NCBI GenBank assembly: GCA_963830775.1
Contig: CAWHNT010000023.1
Location: 1 to 14,575, forward strand
DNA length: 14,575 nt
Direction: 5' to 3'
Source of the DNA: CAWHNT01 sp963830775
GTDB taxonomy: Bacteria > Pseudomonadota > Alphaproteobacteria > Geminicoccales > Geminicoccaceae
The notes beneath the pieces are model-generated. The model was not told the DNA's origin. It made no database searches and saw nothing but the letters and a program-made list of their open reading frames with translations. The position numbers were made by a program, and so were the translations under genes. This document shows, piece after piece, positions 8,120 to 14,575 of this stretch. Numbering within the stretch: the first letter of the stretch is position 1; every line of letters begins with the position of its first letter.

Positions 8120-9056
8120 CCGAGGCCGCGCTGCACGACCTCGGCGACGTGGGCGCGCAGACACTCGATGAACGCGCGCCCGGCCTGCGGCAGCGCACGG
8201 TCGCGCGGCAGGATCAGACCGGCCGGCCGGTCCGGGGCCGGGATCGGCAGCGGCACCACGTGCAGGGCACCGCGCAGCAGGTCGCCTGCCATCATCAGCC
8301 GCGGCATGACCGCGACCATGTCGGTCGCCAGCAGCATCTCGCGGATGAAGCCGTACGAGCTCGAGCGGAGCGACGAGGCCGGCACCAGGCCGAGCAGCGA
8401 GAGCAGGTGCTCGATCTCCTGCCCGACACGCTGGGTGACGGTGGGCAGGATAAGCTCGTAGCGGTGCAGCTCCGCCACCGACACGGGCCCGTGCTGCAGC
8501 ACGGGGTGGCCGGCGCGGGCGAGGATCGAGATTGGCTCGGTCCAGAGCGGCTCGCGGGCGAAGCCGTCCGGCACCGCGGGCTCGTAGAGCCTGCCGACGA
8601 TGAGATCGAGCTCGCCTGAGGCCAGAAGCGGCAGCAGCTCCTCCGTGCGCCCCTGCCGCAGCCGCACCTTCACGTCCGGGTGGGTGAGCCTGAGCCGCAC
8701 CAGCGCCCCCGGCAGCACGCCCGCCGCCGCCACCGGAGGGCACCCAGCGCCACGGTGCCGCCGGGGCCCGACAGCTCATCCAGCTCCTCGTCGAGCCGGC
8801 GCAGCTCGGCCAGCATGCGGCGGGCCGAGCGCACGAACACGACCCCGGCTGCCGTGGGGCGCACGCCGCGGGAGTGGCGGTCGAACAGGCGGAGCTGGAG
8901 GAGGTCCTCCAGCTCGTGCAGGCTCTTGGTCAGGGCAGGCTGGGTGACGCCCAGCGCTGCCGACGCCTTCAGAAGGCTGCCGTGCGCCGCCACCGCATCC
9001 ACCGCCCGCAGCAGCGAGAGGCGCAGGCGCTGGTCGAGATAGCGGCGGGCCGTCAT
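8113..9056 (-). pseudogene. LysR-family transcriptional regulator, frameshifted
   Basis: The N-terminus is a LysR winged helix-turn-helix (LLRAVDAVAAHGSLLKASAA, then LGVTQPALTKSLHELEDLLQ and LRLFDRHSRGVRPTAAG, about residues 14-72). A linker helix follows (RRMLAELRRLDEELDEL), then an effector domain with GALVRLRLTHPDVKV and GELDLIVGRL. The HTH resembles the PcaQ/GbpR branch rather than CatR. A missing base near 8735 breaks the frame between linker and effector domain; restored length is 314 residues. AAGGA lies about nine bases ahead of the ATG at 9056. Like other LysR proteins next to catabolic operons it probably activates them in response to substrate. Here it is co-directional with the operon instead of divergent, and its stop codon lies inside the palindrome. 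Confidence 0.85.
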
Positions 9057-9185
9057 CCCTTCATGTCCTTAGAGGCCGCGAAGGATGCCGGCTGGAGGCA
9101 CCTGCTCCGGCCGAGAAGGCCTAGGCGAGGCCATGGTTGCGCTCCCTCCCGTTCAAGGACGAGGATGAGAGGGCTGAGCGGGTCG

Positions 9186-9775
9186 CTAGCTCCTCGCCTT
9201 GGTCAGCACCTCCGGGTTGACGATATTCGCGGGTGACCCGGCCGCGAACGCGTTGATGTTGTCGAAGGCGACGCCGAAGTAGAGTTCGTAGTTATCCTTC
9301 TCGACATAGCCCAGGTGCGGCGTGCACACCACATTGTCGAGGCCAAGCAGCGGGTGATTGCCATTCAGCACCGGCTCCTCCTCGTAGACGTCGATGGCAG
9401 CATAACCAGGACGGCCCGGCCTGCAACGCAGCCAGCAAGGCCCCGGGCTCGACCAGCTCGGCACGGCTGGCATTCACGAACAGGGCAGTCGGCTTCATAC
9501 AGGCGAGATCGTCGGCGCTGACGATGCCGCGCGTCGCCGGCGCCAGCCGCAGGTGGAGCATGATCACGTCGCAGCGCGCGAAGAAAGCCCGCCTGGAAGG
9601 CTCGCCCTCCACGCCATCCTCGGCGGCGCGTGTCAGCGAGCCCTCGCGGCCATGGACCAGGATGCCCATGCCGAAGGCACGGCCGATCTGTGCCACCTGC
9701 TGGCCGATATTGCCGTAGCCGAACACCCCGAGCGTGCGATCGCGCAGGCCGGTCCCCAAGGTCGTTTGCCAGCCC
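9186..9775 (-). pseudogene. D-2-hydroxyacid dehydrogenase, N-terminus lost and frameshifted
   Basis: The surviving part covers the NAD-binding domain and the C-terminus of a D-isomer-specific 2-hydroxyacid dehydrogenase. It begins at about WQTTLGTGLRDRTLGVFGYG with the GYGNIG dinucleotide site. It then shows DVIMLHLRLAPATRGIVSAD, the ASRAELVEPGALLAAL segment carrying the catalytic Arg, AAIDVYEEEP with the Glu, and the catalytic His in CTPHLGY. The N-terminal substrate-domain half, normally 120 or more residues, is absent: upstream of WQTT the frame reads into sequence antisense to the recombinase fragment. An extra C in a CC pair near 9414 shifts the frame (LQAGRPGYAAIDV restored). It cannot make a normal enzyme. 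Related genes are often near LysR and Bug genes; no specific substrate can be assigned. Confidence 0.8.
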
Positions 9776-9867
9776 ACCATCGTGCGCCGTTTGGCACCCG
9801 TATGCGCCTCAGACCATGCCATGCCGGAAGCCTCTATCGCCGACACTGCCGTGAGGAGGGGACGGCC

Positions 9868-9984
9868 ATGACGTCCATGCGCGTCGCCATCTACGCTCGC
9901 GTCTCGTCCGATCAGCAGGTGGAGGGCGGCACCGTCGCGAGCCAGCTCGCGGCCCTGCAGGCGCGCTTGGCGCAGGACGGCGCC
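9868..9984 (+). pseudogene. 5' fragment of a serine recombinase (resolvase domain)
   Basis: This is the only plus-strand coding piece. It begins at an ATG with GAGGAGGGG upstream and encodes MTSMRVAIYARVSSDQQ, then VEGGTVASQLAALQARLAQD. That is the first 39 or so residues of a serine recombinase with the catalytic Ser in the YxRVSS motif. After residue 39 the sequence no longer resembles the family, which would continue toward a DxGxSG region, and instead becomes the complement of another gene's start. The fragment keeps its ribosome site and about 80 bases of 5' flank but no C-terminal domain. It is inactive, a scar of a phage, transposon or integrative element; family members of both large and small size begin this way. 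Confidence 0.75.
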
Positions 9985-10011
9985 CGCCTCCGGTGCCGTT
10001 GGCTGGGTCAT
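9985..10011 (-). pseudogene. nine-codon stub of a third DUF3141-operon gene
   Basis: Nine bases after the stop of the 143-residue gene, an ATG at 10011 opens the frame MTQPTAPEA and then runs directly into the complement of the recombinase fragment. The placement and GC-rich codons look like the start of the next operon gene, cut by a rearrangement. In related genomes I recall phosphate acetyltransferase and acetate kinase genes near DUF3141, but nine residues cannot identify it. Confidence 0.45.
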
Positions 10012-10019
10012 GCCGCACC

Positions 10020-10452
10020 TCACCAGCGCAGGAAGAGGCCGACCTCGCCAAGGTTGCCGTCCGGGTAGCTCAGGATCTCGGCCCGAGCCTTGTAGCCGAG
10101 CGCCTTCAGGTGCTCCTCGTAGAACTCCAGCGCCCTCTTTGCCCGACCCTGCAGGGTGCACTCCCAGGCGGGCTCGCCGTTGTTGATGGCGCGGCCCTTG
10201 TCGAGGCAGTACTCGGCGGGGAAGCGCATCACCAGAAACTCGCTCCGGTTCTGCTGGGCGGCGTGGCGCACGGCGGCGTTGAGACGGTCCATGACGCTCG
10301 GGCGGCACGTCGTCGCTCATGAAGGCCTCGCGCAGCTCGTGCTCGTGCTCCTCGGTCTGCTTCTTCCTGGCGAGCGCCTCGCGCAGCTTTGCCATCTCGG
10401 CCTCTTCCGAGACCTTGTGCAGATCCTCAGGTCGAAGCGGTGCGTTGCTCAT
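10020..10452 (-). pseudogene. unrecognised 143-residue protein of the DUF3141 operon, frameshifted
   Basis: I do not recognise a named family. The restored protein is exactly 143 residues. Residues 1-45 are charged and predicted helical (EDLHKVSEEAEMAKLREALA and so on). Residues 50-143 look like a compact alpha/beta domain containing SEFLVMRFPAEYCLDKGRAI, ALEFYEEHLKALGYKARAEI and ending LGEVGLFLRW. The start at 10452 has the strong site GGAGGAGGGAGAG and lies 17 bases past the DUF3141 stop, so the two are surely one transcription unit. A single extra G near 10298 breaks the frame. The well-kept second half suggests a real, conserved protein. It has no signal peptide or membrane segment, so it is presumably cytoplasmic and may assist the DUF3141 protein. 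Confidence 0.65.
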
Positions 10453-10468
10453 CTCTCCCTCCTCCTGC

Positions 10469-12775
10469 TCAGCCGGCACGGCGGCGGGGCGGTGTTCCCC
10501 CGGCCACGGCAGCGAGCCGCCGCGGGTCCGGTGCCGAGGCCGCTACGTTGACGACCTCGCTGACGGCTTCGACCGGCGAGCCACCTGTGGCGCCCCGGGC
10601 GGCCGCCTGCTCGAAGATCGGCCTCGATCGCCGCAAGCCGGTCCTGTGCCTTGCCATCCAGGGGGCCGCCGGCGGTGGCGACCCGCCTGATGTCGTCGAT
10701 CGCGGGCCGGATCTCGGCAGGCCGGGCCGTCGCCAGCAGCGTCGGCAGGCTGGCGAGCGCCGTCCTCGGGGTCGAGCAGCAGCATCAGGAACTGGTCGCG
10801 CAGCGCCTCTTGAAGGTGGCGAGGTCATGCCGCCGCCGCGCTCGTCGCGCATCCGGCGCAGCAGGTTGAAGGCTGCGCTCGTCGGCGGCGCGCTCGGCGA
10901 GGCCGACATAGACCAGCGCCCGCAGCGCCGCCTCGCGCAGGCCGCCCTCGCCGATCCGGGCGCGAAGCTCGGCCGCCTGCCGCGCCACGAAGGCGCGGTG
11001 CTCGGGCTCGTCGCCCGGACGGCGCCGCGGCGGCGCGTCGCTGGCCCGGAGCCCGACCAGGGCCTGCAGCAGCGGCGAGCCGTAGACCGCGAGGAAGAGC
11101 CTGCTCCACGCTGGTCGCGCAGGTCGCGGTAGCCGTCCAGCGCGGCCTCGATCTGGCCGCGAGGCCTCGGTGCTCGGCCTGCGACGAACGGGTTGTCCGC
11201 CGCAACCGGCCGGCGCTCCGCTCGCACCTGCTCGGCCAGCGCTCCACGCCCGCGCAGGAAGGGGTTGGGGTCGGAGAGGAGCTCGTACTGCAGCCGCAGC
11301 GGATGCATGCCGCGCAGCCACTCGGCCATGCGGCTCGCCACCGTGGCCCGCACCCAGGGCTGCAGGAAGGTGCGGTAGAGGCCGAGATTGATCTCCGAGA
11401 CCCGGCGCGGCCGCGAACCGGCGCTCGTCCTCGGGGTCGTTGCCGACGATCGCCCGCACGTCGTCGAGGCCGCGGGCGGCGAAGCGGAGCAGGTAGTCGC
11501 CCGACGATCAGATCGGCGTCGGCATCGCGCCTCGCCGCGCGGCGTGATCACCGCCTCGTAGAGGCCCGGCGGCAGCACGTCGATGAAGTCGATGTTGGAG
11601 GCGAACTCCTCATGCTCCTTCTTCGCCACGCCGCCGGAGACGAAGATGCCCAGATGGCCTACGCTCTCGTGGACACAGTAGACGATCGTCTGGCCGTGCG
11701 CGCGGATGTCCTCGACGCTGGCGTAGAGGTCGGTGATCCAGCCCAGCGCCTGCTGCGGCGGGGTGATGTTGTCGCCCTTGGAGCAGAAGACGATGATCGG
11801 CGAGCGGATCTCGCGCAGGTCGATCCGCACGCCGTCCGGGGTCACCAGCTCGGCCGTCGCCAGCTTGTTGCCGACGAACAGGTTGTCGACGATGTACTGC
11901 ATCTCCTCGGCGTTGAGCAGGACGTGGCCGCCCCAGTAGCGCTCGAAGCCGAGATAGCGCTCGGGCTCGGTGTCGATCTTCGAGTAGACATTGTACTGCT
12001 TGGTCCAGAGCGTATTGGCGGGGTTCAGGTTCTCGAAGTTCTGGACCAGCCAGGCGCCGTCGAAGAGGCCGTGGCCGAGGTCGCCCGCGAGCGCGGTGAG
12101 CCAGCTGCCGCCGAGCAGCCCGCCGCGTGTAGCGCATCGGGTTCACGCCGCGCACGCCGGCCCAGTAGGAGAGCGGGGCGCCGGCGATGATGATGGGGCC
12201 GAACAGCTCGGGCCGGGTGGCCGCCGTCATCATGATCTGCCAGCCGGCCTGGCAGTTGCCGATCACGACCGGCTTGCCCTCGGCCTCCGGGTGCAGCTCG
12301 ACCACCTGCTCGAGGAAGGCGGCCTCGGCCTGCATCACGTCCTCGACCGTCTGGCCGGGCACGGGCTCGGGCAGGAAGCCCACGAAGTAGCAGGGATGGC
12401 CGGCCCGGAGCGCCACCCCGATCTCGCTGTCGGCCTTGAAGCCGCCGATCCCGGGCCCGTGCCCGGCGCGCGGGTCGACGACCACGAAGGGCCGCTTCTT
12501 CTGGTCGATCCCACCCCGCGCGGCGGCACGATGCGGACCAGCCCGTAGTTGACCGGGCGCTCGAGCTTGCGGCCGTCGGCAACGAGCTCGCCCTCGAAGC
12601 TCAGGACGTGGGGCGCCTTCTCCGCCATGTGCTCGTGGTACTGGTTGCCGCGCCGGCGCAGGACGTCGAGGTAGAGGACGCTCCGCTGCCAGGCGTCCGT
12701 CCAGTAGGACGCCGCGTCCGAGCAGAGCCGCGAGCAGGCATTCCACGGGGAACCGTTGCCTTGCCCTGTTGTCAT
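10469..12775 (-). pseudogene. DUF3141 alpha/beta-hydrolase, PHA-synthase-like, heavily frameshifted
   Basis: DUF3141 proteins are about 750-800 residues and are distant relatives of poly(3-hydroxyalkanoate) synthases. The start at 12775 follows GAAGGAGAG. Helical N-terminus (YWTDAWQRSVLYLDVLRRRG) precedes the hydrolase core with PFVVVDPRAGHGPGIGG, a Cys nucleophile in VVIGNCQAGW (restored Cys175), Asp335 in SKGDNITPP and His374 in ESVGHLGIFVSGG. This is the Cys-Asp-His set of PhaC, though the box is GxCxAG rather than GxCxG. The helical C-terminal part (LGLYRTFLQPWVRATVASRM, EALRDQFLMLLLDPED) is badly disrupted. Breaks occur near 12512 and 12124, then about ten more between 11530 and 10610. 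Restored length is about 768 residues. Reaction unproven; a role in acyl or polyester metabolism is inference. Confidence 0.78.
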
Positions 12776-12987
12776 CGGTCGATGCTCTCCTTCGGGAACA
12801 AGGCCTGTTCCGGCTTCAGAAGCCGGCCCGAGGCCTCCGTACCGGACCTGCCCGGACGGTGCTCGCGTGCTCCCGGCCGCGCCTACTCCGGCGGCAGGGC
12901 CGGGACTGATCTGATCGGCAGCCTTGCTACCCTTGCCCTGACGGCCGCCCACAGGCTCCCTGCGTAGCTCGTGTGGAAGAGGGGGCA

Positions 12988-13001
12988 TTGACCTGGATCA
13001 A
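12988..13001 (-). promoter_or_regulatory. FNR/FixK-type box upstream of DUF3141
   Basis: TTGACCTGGATCAA (TTGATCCAGGTCAA on the minus strand) matches the FNR/FixK/Dnr consensus TTGAT-N4-ATCAA in nine of ten conserved positions. It lies about 213 bases upstream of the DUF3141 start, with no gene between. On the minus strand TACGCA lies about 21 bases past the box, where a -10 element of a class II promoter would be. This suggests induction at low oxygen. The match is direct; regulation is inferred. Confidence 0.65.
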
Positions 13002-13048
13002 GGTCTTCTCACGCCAAGTCGTCGATCAGGGAGGCTGTCGGTCTGCAG

Positions 13049-13079
13049 CAATATCAGTGCGCGTCGAGCTGAGATATTG
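13049..13079. repeat. inverted repeat CAATATC ... GATATTG
   Basis: Perfect 7-bp arms are separated by 17 bases, and the inner bases AG and CTGA lengthen the match if two bases bulge. It is AT-rich relative to its surroundings and lies about 50 bases from the FNR-type box, so it could be a second operator or a weak hairpin. No known factor comes to mind. Confidence 0.4.
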
Positions 13080-13129
13080 GCCGAGAGGATGGGTCGGACA
13101 CCACTAGGGAAGGGACACCCTACCCGGGT

Positions 13130-13147
13130 TCAAGGGGTCGTCGCAAC
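13130..13147. repeat. IS30 inner-left terminal inverted repeat
   Basis: TCAAGGGGTCGTCGCAAC pairs with the right-end repeat at 15 of 18 positions. It overlaps the last codons and stop of the transposase (the gene's TGA is at 13130-13132), a compact arrangement common in insertion sequences. Confidence 0.75.
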
Positions 13148-14530
13148 GCTTGCCGGCGTCGATCGTAGCACCTCGTCAAAGGCTTCGGCGGGCGTTCTCC
13201 AGCCAAGGGTCTTTCGCGGTCTGGCATTGAGCGTCGCGGCCACGGCTGCGAGCGCGTCCGCACTGTGCGTGCTCAGGTCGGTGCCTTTGGGGAAGTACTG
13301 CCGCAGCAGCCCGTTGGTGTTCTCATTCGTGCCGCGCTGCCATGGACTGTGCGGATCGCAGAAGTAGACCTGCACGCCAGTGTCGATCCGTAGCCGGGCG
13401 TGCTGGCTCATCTCCGCCCCTTGATCCCAGGTCAGCGACCGTCGGAGCTGCTCCGGCAGGGTGGTGATCATGCCCGCGATGGCGTCGCGCACCGCCTCCG
13501 CACCATGCCCGGCGAGTGCGGGCCCGTTCTTCTCGCGGGCGTCGCCATGCCCCACCATGCGCGGCAGGTGAAGCAGCATCGTGAAGCGCGTCGCGCGCTC
13601 CACCAGGGTGCCGATGGCCGAGCTGCCCAGCCCCAGGATGAGGTCCCCCTCCCAGTGGCCCGGCACCGCCCGATCGGCCGCCTCCGCCGGGCGTTGGCTG
13701 ATCATGATCTCCGGAGCGATGAACGACTTGCCCCGGCCGCAGCTGCGGGCCCGCGGCACACGCAGCGCCCGCCCCGTTCGCAGGCAGGCGGTCAGCTCGC
13801 GGCGCAGCGCCCCTCGGCCCTGCACGTAAAGCGCCTGGTAGATGGCCTCGTGGCTGATGCGCATGGTCTCGTCGCCCGGGAAGTCGCGCCGCAGCCGCTG
13901 GGCGATCTGCTGCGGGCTCCACGCCCTGGCCCAGCGCCGATCCTGCCGACGCCCACGCCGGCGGCCCTTCCAGGGCACGACCGGCCCGGCGACCGCGGTC
14001 CCGCCCGGGGTAGCGACCGCGCCGGCCAGCCGGTCCTGCACGTAGGTCCGCAGCGCTGCATTGAGAGCAAGCCTCGCCGGCTTCGGACGACGCGCCGCCC
14101 GCTCGGCATGCCACTGCGCGGTGCTGGCCCGATACGCCAGGTCGCCACCGCGCGTGGCCGCGTTGCGCCGCAGCTCGCGGGAGATCGTCGATCCGGCCCG
14201 CCCCAGTCGGCGGGCGATCTCGCGCACTCCGTGGCCTTGCACCCGCCACAGCGCGATCTCCTCCCGTTCCGCCAGCGACAAATACCGCCCCGACAACGGC
14301 TTTGACGACGGCGCAAGCGTCGATGGCGGCATCCCGCCTGCCTCCCGGAACCAGCGTGCCCCCACCGCTGGTGACACTCCTACACGGGCCGCGGCCGCCT
14401 CACTTGCCAGACCCAGCGCAATCGCCGCCCAGAACCGACGCCGATCCTCGCGGCGCGCCACCCCTGGCCGGCCCGGCGACCGCAACACCCCTCGCAATGC
14501 TCGGTCCGAGCGCCGCTGCCGAGCCTTCAT
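13130..14530 (-). CDS. IS30-family transposase, intact
   Basis: This DDE transposase is 466 residues from the ATG at 14530, chosen because GGAGGGG lies five bases upstream; a TTG nine codons earlier keeps the frame but lies within the terminal repeat. There are two DNA-binding helix-turn-helix regions, about residues 40-65 and 88-122 (VREIARRLGRAGSTISRELR). The catalytic core has Asp296 (GHWEGDLILG), Asp369 (LTWDQGAEM) and Glu403 (GTNENTNGLL). The second Asp and the Glu are separated by 33 residues, the IS30 hallmark. The ending TLNARPRKTLGWRTPAEAF is also typical. It cuts and joins the element's inverted repeats. All catalytic residues are present, so it is likely functional. Confidence 0.95.
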   Translation of the reverse strand: MKARQRRSDRALRGVLRSPGRPGVARREDRRRFWAAIALGLASEAAAARVGVSPAVGARWFREAGGMPPSTLAPSSKPLSGRYLSLAEREEIALWRVQGHGVREIARRLGRAGSTISRELRRNAATRGGDLAYRASTAQWHAERAARRPKPARLALNAALRTYVQDRLAGAVATPGGTAVAGPVVPWKGRRRGRRQDRRWARAWSPQQIAQRLRRDFPGDETMRISHEAIYQALYVQGRGALRRELTACLRTGRALRVPRARSCGRGKSFIAPEIMISQRPAEAADRAVPGHWEGDLILGLGSSAIGTLVERATRFTMLLHLPRMVGHGDAREKNGPALAGHGAEAVRDAIAGMITTLPEQLRRSLTWDQGAEMSQHARLRIDTGVQVYFCDPHSPWQRGTNENTNGLLRQYFPKGTDLSTHSADALAAVAATLNARPRKTLGWRTPAEAFDEVLRSTPASVATTP

Positions 14531-14550
14531 CGCAACCCCTCCGCCATGGT

Positions 14551-14568
14551 GTTGCAACGACCATTTGA
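14551..14568. repeat. IS30 right terminal inverted repeat
   Basis: On the minus strand this reads TCAAATGGTCGTTGCAAC, matching the left repeat at 15 of 18 positions. It lies 21 bases upstream of the transposase ATG, so the transposase promoter must lie within or overlap the repeat, or come from flanking DNA. Confidence 0.75.
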
Positions 14569-14575
14569 TTCCACC

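Larger units (their letters stand above)
12776..13129. other. gene-free upstream region of the DUF3141 operon
   Basis: No convincing coding region lies in these 354 bases. The open frames here are chance extensions of the DUF3141 frame or antisense to the transposase. It carries an FNR-type box and an inverted repeat, listed separately, and joins the insertion sequence at its left end. Its base composition is less GC-rich around 12980-13110, as expected for a promoter region. Confidence 0.55.
13130..14568 (-). mobile_element. IS30-family insertion sequence, essentially complete
   Basis: An IS of about 1.44 kb is bounded by imperfect 18-bp inverted repeats (15 of 18 identical) and contains one intact transposase gene on the minus strand. 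Exact outer ends are uncertain by a few bases, and only seven bases remain to the right of the right repeat, so I cannot verify a target-site duplication. It lies upstream of the DUF3141 promoter region and is the only gene unit in the window without a frame disruption, suggesting recent arrival or a multicopy element. Confidence 0.85.

Noticed and set aside
9553..9867. N-terminal extension of the recombinase frame
   Set aside because: This part is antisense to the dehydrogenase. The recombinase has its own ATG at 9868 with a strong ribosome site.
11303..12190. Plus-strand open frame of 295 codons within DUF3141
   Set aside because: Shadow frame; the opposite strand holds the conserved hydrolase core.
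13400..14305. Plus-strand open frame of 301 codons opposite the transposase
   Set aside because: Antisense shadow of the DDE transposase, with no family resemblance.
1..14575. CRISPR array, tRNA or rRNA genes, tandem repeats
   Set aside because: I looked for regularly spaced repeats, cloverleaf-like segments and rRNA-like blocks by eye and saw none.

Overview
This is a GC-rich window (roughly two-thirds G+C by eye), and almost every gene lies on the minus strand. The gene set suggests an alphaproteobacterium, or possibly a betaproteobacterium, and I would guess a Rhodospirillales/Acetobacteraceae-like soil organism. The pointers are a tripartite-tricarboxylate (Bug-type) binding protein, aromatic meta-cleavage genes, a DUF3141 alpha/beta-hydrolase operon and an IS30-family element. 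The taxonomic guess is inference only.

Right end (about 14.57 to 13.13 kb): a nearly complete IS30-family insertion sequence with an intact transposase and recognisable imperfect terminal inverted repeats. Next, reading down the minus strand, is a 354-bp gene-free stretch with an FNR/FixK-type box (TTGACCTGGATCAA) and a second inverted repeat. It precedes a DUF3141 gene with a PHA-synthase-like Cys-Asp-His triad and an unfamiliar 143-residue protein. A third gene of that operon survives only as about nine codons. It is cut off where a 5' fragment of a serine recombinase, on the plus strand, is wedged in. On the far side lies a D-2-hydroxyacid dehydrogenase that has lost its N-terminal half.

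Left two-thirds (about 9.06 to 0.17 kb): a LysR regulator, then one co-directional catabolic cluster. In transcription order it holds a Bug solute-binding protein, a MobA-type 3-hydroxybenzoate 4-monooxygenase, a LigJ-type 4-oxalomesaconate hydratase, a two-domain type I (VOC) extradiol dioxygenase, an RraA-fold aldolase of the 4-carboxy-4-hydroxy-2-oxoadipate type, a 4,5-dihydroxyphthalate-decarboxylase/NMT1-like protein and a DUF1932 NAD(P) oxidoreductase. This reads as uptake, ring hydroxylation, meta-cleavage, oxidation, hydration and aldol cleavage to pyruvate and oxaloacetate, a protocatechuate/gallate-type route. The unusual parts are a VOC dioxygenase where LigAB is expected and a DUF1932 dehydrogenase where LigC is expected. 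A perfect 9-3-9 palindrome with ATAACC half-sites overlaps the lysR stop codon and is a good candidate operator.

Every protein gene except the transposase is broken by one or more single-base frameshifts or, in one case, a nonsense codon. The protein-level homology and high GC3 continue across the breaks. Either this is a decaying gene island next to an active insertion sequence, or the assembly is rich in indel errors and the multicopy IS was corrected by depth. The sequence alone cannot decide between these. I mark such genes as pseudogenes but describe the protein each would make if the frame were restored.
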